From contig CAVVDR010000002.1 of the NCBI GenBank assembly GCA_963746955.1, positions 6,315-70,314 on the forward strand: DNA of 64,000 bases, given 5' to 3'. Positions within the stretch are counted from its first letter, which is position 1, and every line of letters starts with the position of its first letter. The stretch comes from DASQBT01 sp963746955. Lineage in GTDB: Bacteria > Pseudomonadota > Gammaproteobacteria > Burkholderiales > Thiobacillaceae. Below, in pieces: positions 32,926-40,365 of this stretch. A model generated the notes under the pieces. The model saw nothing but the letters and a program-made list of their open reading frames with translations, was not told where the DNA came from and ran no database searches. Position numbers and translations under genes: made by a program.

Positions 32926-33721
32926 CACCCACTGCCATCTCGATGCCGCGGAGTACGATGCCGACCGTGACGCCGTCGCCAGTGCCGCCCGCGCAGCCGG
33001 TATCGAAATCGTGGTTCCTTCGGTTGCTCGCTTCAACTTCGCGGCAGTGCAGGAAACTTGCGCCCGCTACCTTGGCTGTCACGCCGCCTACGGCATGCAC
33101 CCCATGTATGTGCATGTTCACCAGCCTGCTGATGTCGATGAGCTACGCGCCCGGATACGAGCGGAAAGACCAGTAGCCATCGGTGAGATCGGGCTCGACC
33201 TGTTTCAGACCCATATCGACAGGCCGGGCGTTGATGAGGCGGACTTCAGGCAACAGGAATTCTTCTTCATGGAGCAACTGAAACTGGCGCGCGACTTTGA
33301 CCTGCCAGTGTTGCTCCACATCCGCCGCGCCAGTGATCAGATTCTCAAACGTCTGCGTCGCATCAAGCTCAAGGGCGGCATCGCCCACGCCTTCAACGGC
33401 TCGATTCAACAGGCCAAAGAATTCATCAAGCTGGGCTTCAAGCTGGGTTTCGGCGGCGCCTTCACCTGGCCGCGCGCCACCAATCTGCAGATGCTGGCGC
33501 GGGAGTTGCCGCTTGAAGCCATCGTCCTGGAAACCGACGGCCCCGACATTCCCCCGGTGTGGCTGGGCAAGGGGCGCAACAGCCCGGCGGAGGTGCCGCG
33601 CATTGCGCAAGTTCTGGCTGATCTGCGAGGGATCAGCGTCGACGAGGTAGCACGACAGACCACGGCGAATGCCCGCGCCGTACTCAGTCTGACATCTGCG
33701 GCTAGCGCCCCATCAGCTTGA
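32912..33721 (+). CDS. TatD-family metal-dependent hydrolase
   Basis: 269-aa TIM-barrel DNase-like hydrolase. Metal motifs: IDTHCHLD with His7 and His9, AIGEIGLD, LLHIRRASD and ETDGPDIPP. The first codons ahead of the conserved IDTHCH are TTG at 32912 and TTG at 32918, so the gene starts with a rare codon inside the end of mutY; the frame is open further upstream only within mutY. Translational coupling to mutY is likely. Confidence 0.9.
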   Translation: MILIDTHCHLDAAEYDADRDAVASAARAAGIEIVVPSVARFNFAAVQETCARYLGCHAAYGMHPMYVHVHQPADVDELRARIRAERPVAIGEIGLDLFQTHIDRPGVDEADFRQQEFFFMEQLKLARDFDLPVLLHIRRASDQILKRLRRIKLKGGIAHAFNGSIQQAKEFIKLGFKLGFGGAFTWPRATNLQMLARELPLEAIVLETDGPDIPPVWLGKGRNSPAEVPRIAQVLADLRGISVDEVARQTTANARAVLSLTSAASAPSA

Positions 33722-33858
33722 AACGCATGCAGGCCGCACCGTTTTCACCCCTCGTCCCGTCTGCGGGGATCCCGGTGCCCCGAAGGGGTAGAGGGGCCCG
33801 AGGTGCGGGGTTTTGAACAGGCTCTAGCAAGACAATTCGACGCTGGCCCCTTTGATTC

Positions 33859-33908
33859 CGTGGTGTGAGCCCGGTGGTGTGCCGGTGGTGTGACCCCGGT
33901 GGTGCACC
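33859..33908. repeat. short degenerate tandem repeats of CCGGTGGTGTG
   Basis: Four imperfect 10-13 bp units of the form (C)CGGTGGTGTG(AC) follow each other between the tatD-family gene and the convergent DUF3800 gene. The rest of 33722-33935 has GC-rich palindromic pieces (GGGGCCC-like) but no gene. Confidence 0.7.
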
Positions 33909-33935
33909 GCAACCGACCCGCGCCGCTGGGCCCTG

Positions 33936-34847
33936 TCACCGGATCGTGAACTTCCTCCGAGCAAGGCGCTTCCACAATCGCTCCAGTCCCAGCCAAGTCA
34001 GAGTTGTTCGCACCCGACGCAGCCAGGTTGTACGCCTGGCGAGAGCATTGAGGGCTGGAACGACTCTGACAGGAGGCAGGCGAGTAGCAAACTCGCGCAT
34101 GAACCTGTTTGCTGATCCTCGCCGCCCCATCGCCTCCTTGACTCCGGGCGTGCGCTCGAACGCATCACCCCACTCCGCGACCAAACGATCCGGTATCTCC
34201 ATGTAGCGATGGCGAAACCTGATCGCATTCGCTACTTCACGCTGCCGAGCGGAGCAACCGGCTTCTGTGCATCGCCTTACGTACCACGCGAGCATGTCCG
34301 CCGTCTGTAGCGGCACCACTTCATCGTCACTCGCAAAGCGCGGAGGCCCTCCGAGCACGCGAGCCAGCGTCTGATCCATGTGCTTCAACGGCAGGTACCA
34401 AAGCGCCGCATCTGCTCCCACGTTGCCCTGCTCATCGAAGGTCAGTTCGACCGGCCCACTCAGACCCTCTTCAACAATTATTCGCGCCACGCCATACATG
34501 ATTCCAACAAAGCACGGGAAGTACGAGTGTCGCAGGTCGTGAGGTGCACGGGGACGCAATGCTTCAACGTGCACGGCTCGGCTGATGCTGCATTCGATGG
34601 ATACGGGCTTGTACCTCGCCAGGACAGCAACCAAAGAGTCAATCTTCGCCTCGCGTGCTTGCTCCGACCATCCCTGAAAGCAAGTGGTCATGTGCAGCGA
34701 AGTCAGCGCTGGGGGCCTCGCGAGTTCGACCTTCCAGTCTTCAGTAAGCCGCTTCCACGCTTCTGCGGTCAGAATGTATCCCGCCAAAACGAGTCGCTTG
34801 TCGACACGAAAGTCACTCGCAGAATCGTCAACATAGACTTCAAGCAT
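33936..34847 (-). CDS. DUF3800 domain protein
   Basis: 303-aa protein with the DUF3800 hallmarks: an N-terminal acidic EVYVDDSASDF (RNase H-like first strand with the paired Asp) and the distal LQTADMLAWYVRR acid, with TFDEQGN between. This fold suggests a nuclease-like metal site, and family members often lie in mobile or defence-related contexts, but none has a settled function. ATG 34847 is preferred (GGGGAG just upstream); the frame opens 9 codons earlier. It is a lone gene beside short repeats, without an obvious partner. Confidence 0.75.
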   Translation of the reverse strand: MLEVYVDDSASDFRVDKRLVLAGYILTAEAWKRLTEDWKVELARPPALTSLHMTTCFQGWSEQAREAKIDSLVAVLARYKPVSIECSISRAVHVEALRPRAPHDLRHSYFPCFVGIMYGVARIIVEEGLSGPVELTFDEQGNVGADAALWYLPLKHMDQTLARVLGGPPRFASDDEVVPLQTADMLAWYVRRCTEAGCSARQREVANAIRFRHRYMEIPDRLVAEWGDAFERTPGVKEAMGRRGSANRFMREFATRLPPVRVVPALNALARRTTWLRRVRTTLTWLGLERLWKRLARRKFTIR

Positions 34848-34955
34848 CCACTCCCCTGCCTTTCGCCGAAACACCTCGCAATCAAAGGGGTCGGGCTCGC
34901 TTTATTCCCGGCATTTGAAGTCAACCTTGCACGCCCCTCTTGTCCTGAGCGCCCC

Positions 34956-35423
34956 TCATATCCAGCGCCGCACCCTGCTCGTGTAATCCTGGTAAGCCTC
35001 GCCGAACCGCGCCATCAGGTGCGCCTCTTCATGGGCGATGACATGGTAGCACATGAGCCACCAGACCACCGGCGCCAGCGCCAGAGTCCAGTAGGTTTTC
35101 AGCAGCAGGGTGACGCCGGCGTAAACCAGCCAGTCACCCACATAAATGGGATTGCGGGAAAATGCATAGGGGCCGCTTGAAACCAGCGTGGATACCGCCT
35201 TGTAGGGATGGACCGTGGCGTGATGCCGCCAGATGGTAAGGGCCGCCCAAAGGGTCAAGAGCACCCCCAGGCTCACTGAGCCCCAGCCCAGATCGTGCAG
35301 TAGACTGCCACCGCCAAAGCCGAAGGGAATTTGCCGATTAATCCACCAGCCGGCCGCCAGCCCTGTTGCATACACCAAGGGCGGCGGCAACAGCGTGGCG
35401 GGTCGCTCTGCGGGATTCGTCAT
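34956..35423 (-). CDS. isoprenylcysteine methyltransferase-like (PEMT/ICMT) membrane protein
   Basis: 155 aa with about four hydrophobic helices and the family C-terminal signature GPYAFSRNPIYVGD ... EEAHLMARFGEAYQDYTSRVRRW, the SAM-binding region of phospholipid/isoprenylcysteine methyltransferases. Substrate is unknown in bacteria. It is the last gene of a minus-strand run. Confidence 0.82.
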   Translation of the reverse strand: MTNPAERPATLLPPPLVYATGLAAGWWINRQIPFGFGGGSLLHDLGWGSVSLGVLLTLWAALTIWRHHATVHPYKAVSTLVSSGPYAFSRNPIYVGDWLVYAGVTLLLKTYWTLALAPVVWWLMCYHVIAHEEAHLMARFGEAYQDYTSRVRRWI

Positions 35424-35492
35424 GTACAGGCAGGAAGATCAAGAGCCGTGAACCATGGCGGATTGGGTCTCGCTCATTCGCGGTGGAGGTGC

Positions 35493-36026
35493 TCAGAAAT
35501 CCTTCACCACGCGGAAGGCATTAAGCGCGATGTCACTGGCCGTCATGCGCGCGCCATGCGCAACAGCATCCATGATGTCCTGATCGCTATAGCCCTGATC
35601 CCGCACATGAGCCACATCGTTTGCCGTCACCTGGGTGGAATGGCGCACGGCCTTGAGCACCAGCCCCAGCATGGCCTTTTCCTTGTGCGGCAGATTCGCG
35701 TCGGCCGGGTTGTCGATCAGATAATCCACCTGATCCGGCGTCCAGCCATACATGTTGAGCAACATGCCGGTATTCATGTCCACGCAGTAATCGCAGTGAT
35801 TGCCGCGCGAAACCATGAGCCGGATGCAGGTCAGCAGAACGCCGGTTAGATTTGGGTGATTCATGGAATAAGTGACAAACTCCCATTGCTGCTTGAGCAG
35901 AAATGGCGAAACGCTCCAAACCTTGAACACATTCGGAACATTGCCGAAGGCTTGCTGAATTTCGTCGTAGATACGCGCCACGTCGCCGGTGGCTTCTTCC
36001 GGCTGGACCATGTTGAGCAGGCTCAT
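35493..36026 (-). CDS. carboxymuconolactone decarboxylase/AhpD-like protein
   Basis: 177-aa alpha-helical protein of the AhpD superfamily. The redox pair CDYC is at Cys78 and Cys81, but the histidine three residues after the second Cys in AhpD is Asn85 here (CDYCVDMN), so the proton relay differs from canonical AhpD. A Cys at 67 is also present. It could be a peroxidase-related disulfide reductase; the enzyme activity is not predictable. ATG 36026 is the only good start. Confidence 0.82.
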   Translation of the reverse strand: MSLLNMVQPEEATGDVARIYDEIQQAFGNVPNVFKVWSVSPFLLKQQWEFVTYSMNHPNLTGVLLTCIRLMVSRGNHCDYCVDMNTGMLLNMYGWTPDQVDYLIDNPADANLPHKEKAMLGLVLKAVRHSTQVTANDVAHVRDQGYSDQDIMDAVAHGARMTASDIALNAFRVVKDF

Positions 36027-36093
36027 GCTTGACTCCCCCGTACTTTGATCAAATTAATCTGAAGTTCCCTTTGTTAACTCTGGTCCAGGGCAC

Positions 36094-36633
36094 CTATTTC
36101 TCCCGCAGCAACCCCTCAATCTTTTTCAGCATTTGCGCGTGATCAAAGACCCTGCCACCGATGGCACGATAGGTCATTCGTCCTCTCTTGTCGATCACGA
36201 ACGTGGTGGGCAAGCCCCGCACCGGCCACAGCGCCATGGCGTCACCGATTGGGTCGAGCAGGACCGGGAAGACAGGCGGGGTATCCAGCGCAGAGGTAAA
36301 GCCCTCGATTGCATCGACTTCCTCCCCCTCATTGACGGCGAGGATCTCCAAAGGGCGGTCTGCCATAATTTTCCTCAGCCGCTCCATCGAGGCAAACTCA
36401 CGGCGGCAGGGCGGGCACCAGGTTGCCCAGAAGTTGACGATTACGACTTTGCCTTTCAGATCTGACAAGGCAATGTGTTGTCCTTCCACGCTAGCCAGTT
36501 CAAGCTCGGGCGCGCTCAGCCGGGGACGAACCGGCGTCAAGGTGAATTGCAGCGGCGGGTCGGCCGCCAGAACGGTCAGGCTGGCCAGACAAAGCAGCAG
36601 TTTAAGGGGCAGCAGGCGCCGCACACTGAACAT
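36094..36633 (-). CDS. TlpA/ResA-like thiol-disulfide oxidoreductase
   Basis: 179 aa with an N-terminal signal segment (LLPLKLLLCLASLTVLA) and an exported thioredoxin fold: VNFWATWCPPCRREF with active-site Cys73 and Cys76, and cis-Pro LPTTFVID. Such proteins reduce disulfides outside the membrane, for example in cytochrome c maturation. Its start overlaps the upstream hypothetical gene by 32 bp. Confidence 0.9.
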   Translation of the reverse strand: MFSVRRLLPLKLLLCLASLTVLAADPPLQFTLTPVRPRLSAPELELASVEGQHIALSDLKGKVVIVNFWATWCPPCRREFASMERLRKIMADRPLEILAVNEGEEVDAIEGFTSALDTPPVFPVLLDPIGDAMALWPVRGLPTTFVIDKRGRMTYRAIGGRVFDHAQMLKKIEGLLREK

Positions 36634-37234
36634 TCTTCAATATCCCTTCATGACGTTTCTTCCCCTGGCGCCAGCGATACACCACATCAAAGCGGCTACC
36701 GGGCGGAAGTTCGAATGTGGTCATGCCCTGGTTCCAGTCACCCGGGAAGAAAGTCTGCTCAACCGGAAACTGCGCCCATTCAAACGCCAACTTTACCGGC
36801 TTGGGCTGGTTGCGAGGCTGGAAACGGGCCAGCCAATCATGCTTGGTCAGCATCACTTGCGGCGTCCCGTCCTCGGGCACATAGCGCCACTCGACGAGGC
36901 AATAGTTGATGGGCTTCGTAGTCTCATTGCGCAGGACGGTCATGAACACGCAGTGGCGCGCAAACTCTTCCACCGACTTGTCGTCCAGCCCGCGAGCGGT
37001 CATGAAGGCCCGGGCCTGGTCGGCTGTGATCTGGGTCATGCGCAGATGGACCCCGTGATCTTCCGTTTCCCAGGTTCCGATGCCAGTTTCGGGGGATTGG
37101 CTGTGGCGGGTTTCACCCCCCAAGACCGGCGAGGCAAGCATTGTCAGAAAACAAACCCACGCCCAGCCAAACGGTGCGCGCCCCGGCATCGGCGCAGGGC
37201 ATGCACTTGAAGCCCGGAGCGGCTGAGTCTTCAT
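36602..37234 (-). CDS. predicted secreted protein of unknown function
   Basis: 210 aa. A signal peptide is seen (FGWAWVCFLTMLASPVLGG); the mature part has no cofactor motifs. HLRMTQITADQARAFMTARG and FMTVLRNETTKPINYCLVEWRY suggest a compact alpha/beta periplasmic protein. The ATG at 37234 is 6 bp after the folE stop; an in-frame ATG at 37189 would leave a shorter n-region and is also possible. Overlap with the TlpA-like gene suggests joint function, but no family is recognised. Confidence 0.7.
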   Translation of the reverse strand: MKTQPLRASSACPAPMPGRAPFGWAWVCFLTMLASPVLGGETRHSQSPETGIGTWETEDHGVHLRMTQITADQARAFMTARGLDDKSVEEFARHCVFMTVLRNETTKPINYCLVEWRYVPEDGTPQVMLTKHDWLARFQPRNQPKPVKLAFEWAQFPVEQTFFPGDWNQGMTTFELPPGSRFDVVYRWRQGKKRHEGILKNVQCAAPAAP

Positions 37235-37240
37235 CGGGCG

Positions 37241-37888
37241 CTAAACGCGTGCCCCCTGTATGGCCCGCAGAAACTCATTGCGCAATTGATCGCTGTCTTC
37301 CATGCTGCCGGAAAATGCCTGGGTTACCACCCGCTCGTCACCGCGCCGGTCCTCTCCCAGCAGCAGGCATAGCTGTTCCGCCTCGATAACACACGCGGCT
37401 CCCCTCGCCTTTCCATGGGTCATCAACGCGTCGGCAACGTCGCGCGTCATCCATTCCTGATAGGTGAAACGGTGACCGATGGCATCCACCAGGCGCGCAA
37501 TACGTCCGAAGCCGTGCAATCTGCCCCCCGGAATATAGGCCACGTGGGCGACGCCGCGAAACGGCACCAGGTGATGAGGGCACACGCCATGAATCGCAAT
37601 GCCGCGCACCACCACCATGTCCTGGCGCGCATCCGCGAATCCTTCACCCAGGGCCTGGGCCGGGTCCATGCTATAGCCGCCCAGCAGACGCCTCTCCCAC
37701 AGTTCCCGAACGCGCTGCGCCGTGCGACCGGTATGAACCGTATCGCTCGGCACACCGCAGGCATGGAGAAGATCGGTCACCGCCTTTTCAAAGGCAGCGG
37801 GATCGAATTTGCCGGTTTGCGGAATGCCCAGGCCGGCCGGCCTGGGCCCGCCGTGATCATCGCCTCCGGTCTCGCAACACTCAGCCAT
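37241..37888 (-). CDS. folE: GTP cyclohydrolase I family protein
   Basis: 215 aa. Zinc-site residues of GTP cyclohydrolase I are present: Cys103 and His106 in GVCPHHLVPF, and Cys174 in EAEQLCLLLG; HVAYIPGGRLHGFGRIARLVD is the conserved pocket. The canonical EAEHLC is EAEQLC here and the N-terminal 25 residues are atypical. It probably makes dihydroneopterin triphosphate for folate, but a related pterin or queuosine role cannot be excluded. Start overlaps the upstream hydrolase stop by one base (TAATG). Confidence 0.85.
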   Translation of the reverse strand: MAECCETGGDDHGGPRPAGLGIPQTGKFDPAAFEKAVTDLLHACGVPSDTVHTGRTAQRVRELWERRLLGGYSMDPAQALGEGFADARQDMVVVRGIAIHGVCPHHLVPFRGVAHVAYIPGGRLHGFGRIARLVDAIGHRFTYQEWMTRDVADALMTHGKARGAACVIEAEQLCLLLGEDRRGDERVVTQAFSGSMEDSDQLRNEFLRAIQGARV

Positions 37889-38670
37889 TACCTGAATATC
37901 TCCTGGAGGAAGGCCAGGGTCTGGGTCCAGGAGTCTTGGTCCGCCGCAGCATCGTACTTGAGCGGCAGATCAAATTGCTTGCCAAGCTGGTCCGCATCCG
38001 GATTGGTGAACGAGTGCATCGCGCCCGGATAGGACACCAGCTTGTAATCCGCGTGCGCTTCCTGCATTTCCTTCTCAAACGCGGCCACGACTTTGGGCGG
38101 CGCAAATGGATCGGCAGCGCCGGTAAACACACGAATTTTGGTCCTGATCTGGCCGGGCTTGGCCGGGTGGTCCGTGCCCAGGCTGCCATGGAAGCTGACC
38201 ACCCCCTTGAGCGGCAGCCCGGCTCGCGCCATGTTCAGCGCCTGCCCGCCGCCGAAGCAGTAGCCGATAGCAGCAATTTTCTTCCGGTCGGTCCGGGGCT
38301 GATGTTCCAGGGTTGTCATCGCGGCCTTAAAGCGGGCCAGGGCAGCAGCCGGATCCTTGCTGACCGCGGTCGCAAATGCGCCCGCATCCTTGGGATGATC
38401 GGCGGTCTTGCCATTGCCATACATGTCCACGGCCAAGGCAACATAGCCCTCCTCGGCCAGCATGTTCGCACGCCTGCGGGCATAATCATTCAGTCCCCAC
38501 CACTCGTGGACAACCAGCACACCGGGTCGTTTCCGCTTGATGGCGTCGTCATAGGCCAGGTAGCCCTTCATGCTGAGTCCATTCGCCTTGTACACTACCT
38601 GCTTGCCCACCAAGGATGCCAGCGCCGGGAAAGCCGCCAGCAGCAAAGCTGCAAGTAAGACCTTCTTCAT
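37888..38670 (-). CDS. dienelactone hydrolase family protein, secreted
   Basis: 260-aa alpha/beta hydrolase with a signal peptide (KKVLLAALLLAAFPALA). The DLH catalytic set is complete: Glu56 (HEWWG), nucleophile Cys138 (GYCFGG), Asp187 (GAADPF) and His219 (GAMHSFTNP). Substrate is unknown; aromatic-degradation neighbours are absent. It overlaps the upstream membrane-protein gene by 4 bp. Confidence 0.9.
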   Translation of the reverse strand: MKKVLLAALLLAAFPALASLVGKQVVYKANGLSMKGYLAYDDAIKRKRPGVLVVHEWWGLNDYARRRANMLAEEGYVALAVDMYGNGKTADHPKDAGAFATAVSKDPAAALARFKAAMTTLEHQPRTDRKKIAAIGYCFGGGQALNMARAGLPLKGVVSFHGSLGTDHPAKPGQIRTKIRVFTGAADPFAPPKVVAAFEKEMQEAHADYKLVSYPGAMHSFTNPDADQLGKQFDLPLKYDAAADQDSWTQTLAFLQEIFR

Positions 38671-39287
38671 AACATGAGCTCCTTCAGTTGCCTGTCATGG
38701 AGTTTGGAGAGTAGCACTTGGGCGAGAATGCTGCCTAACAACGCAAAGGCCATGTCGTTTTGCGTATCCCATATATCGCCCTGGGTGGCCAGGAATGCGA
38801 CGGCATCTTCCCCCGACAATTCCGCCACGGCCCATTCGATCAGTTCATAGCTGGCCGATATGGCAAGGCAAATACAAACCACCAGAAAGAACAGCCAGCT
38901 CCCGCGTGCAAGAACCCTTCTGCGTATCAGTATCTCGCGCGCAATCAGCGCCGGGAAGAAGCCCTGGGCCAAATGACCGAGACGGTCGTAGTCGTTGCGC
39001 GCAAGGCCGAATTCATCCCGGATCCAGTTAAACAGCGGCACCTCTGCATAAGTATAATGGCCGCCGACCATCAGGATGGTGGCGTGCAGCGCAATGCCCA
39101 CGTAGACCAGATTGGTCAGCCGGAAGGACCGGTAAGTCAGTGCAATAACGGGAAACGCAATCAGCGCCGGCGCCACCTCAAGCAGCCAGGTAAAGCGGTC
39201 GCGCGGGTGTAGCCCAGACCATGTCAGCACAACCAACGTAACGAAGAGCAACGTGCCATGCAGTGCGCCTGAATTGCGAAACTTCAT
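38667..39287 (-). CDS. DUF2238 (YjdF-like) inner-membrane protein
   Basis: 206 aa with six predicted transmembrane helices and the family blocks GGHYTYAEVPLFNW, NDYDRLGHLAQGFFPAL and ASYELIEWAVAEL ... QGDIWDTQNDM. The conserved His, Tyr, Asp and Glu lie at membrane edges. Function is unknown. It begins the minus-strand run ending at the methyltransferase. Confidence 0.85.
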   Translation of the reverse strand: MKFRNSGALHGTLLFVTLVVLTWSGLHPRDRFTWLLEVAPALIAFPVIALTYRSFRLTNLVYVGIALHATILMVGGHYTYAEVPLFNWIRDEFGLARNDYDRLGHLAQGFFPALIAREILIRRRVLARGSWLFFLVVCICLAISASYELIEWAVAELSGEDAVAFLATQGDIWDTQNDMAFALLGSILAQVLLSKLHDRQLKELML

Positions 39288-39340
39288 GAAATGATTTTCA
39301 GGAGCGCATGCCTCAAGGGCCAGTTCAAGAACCTGCGGCG

Positions 39341-40354
39341 CTAATACTCGACACCCGGCGGCGGGGTAAACTTGTTCAACACTTGGACATAGCTCTCCCG
39401 CACTACCGCCGAAGGGTCGGGCAGCTTGCCCAGGCTCATGCTGCCTTTCAATTGATGGATCGATTCATATTCGTTCTCTTCCATCCAGAGCTGCATGCCC
39501 ACCAGGACTTGACTCAGCCGGTCTGGTCCATGGCGCAAGAGGCTGCTGGCCAAGTGTACGACATCCGCGCCGGCCAGGAGCATCTTGAGCGCATCCCAGG
39601 CGCTGTACACGCCGCCCGTTGCTGCCAGGCTGATCCGGGTCTGGTCGCGAAGAATGGCAAGCCAGCGCAGTCGAAGCAGAACTTCATCCGGAGTCGAAAG
39701 CTGCAGGCTGTCCACCATGCTGCGCTGTTCGAGATCGATGTCGGGCTGGTAGAACCGGTTGAACAGGGCAACTCCGCTGGCTCCTTCATGCTCGAGCCGC
39801 TTGACGAAATTCGGTAAGGCCGAAAAGAACGGCGACAACTTCATGGCGATGGGAATGCTGATTGCGGCGCGCAGCTTTCTCAGCAGTTCGACATACCGGT
39901 CTTCGACCGCGGTGCCAGTCTGATGTGGATCAGCGACGATGTGATAGACGTTCAATTCGATGGCATTGGCGCCGGCCTGCTCCAGCTCCTTGCCCAGTTC
40001 GACCCAGCCTGACAGTGAAACGCCGTTGAGGCTCGCCACGACCGGAATGCCCAAATGCTCCTTAAGGCGGCGCAATTGGTCGAGATAGCCATCCAGACCG
40101 CTTCGATAGGTATCATGATCCGGCAGATAGCTGTCCGCCTCGCCATGGCCGATATCGCCGTGCACCAGGAAGCGGTCCATCATGGCCTCTTCCGCCAGTA
40201 GCTCCTCCTCGAACAGGGAATACATCACCAGTGCCGAGGCACCGGCATCTTCCAGTCTTACTGCCGTGTCCAGGTTCTTGGACAGGGGCGATGCCGAGGG
40301 AACCAGGGGATTCTTCAGCGCCATGCCCAAATAGTTGGTCGTGAGATCGGTCAT
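39341..40354 (-). CDS. dihydroorotate dehydrogenase-like FMN protein
   Basis: 337-aa TIM-barrel flavoprotein. The opening LTTNYLGMALKNPLVPSASPL and the pocket blocks VVASLNGVSLSGW, IELNVYH, IAMKLSPFF and AATGGVYSAWDALKMLLAGAD match class 1-like DHOD family members of the type found next to pyruvate:ferredoxin oxidoreductases. Catalytic Cys/Ser cannot be assigned with certainty. Only 11 bp separate it from nifJ, so it is cotranscribed and is probably not the pyrimidine enzyme. Confidence 0.85.
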   Translation of the reverse strand: MTDLTTNYLGMALKNPLVPSASPLSKNLDTAVRLEDAGASALVMYSLFEEELLAEEAMMDRFLVHGDIGHGEADSYLPDHDTYRSGLDGYLDQLRRLKEHLGIPVVASLNGVSLSGWVELGKELEQAGANAIELNVYHIVADPHQTGTAVEDRYVELLRKLRAAISIPIAMKLSPFFSALPNFVKRLEHEGASGVALFNRFYQPDIDLEQRSMVDSLQLSTPDEVLLRLRWLAILRDQTRISLAATGGVYSAWDALKMLLAGADVVHLASSLLRHGPDRLSQVLVGMQLWMEENEYESIHQLKGSMSLGKLPDPSAVVRESYVQVLNKFTPPPGVEY

Positions 40355-40365
40355 TCAGCTTGCCC

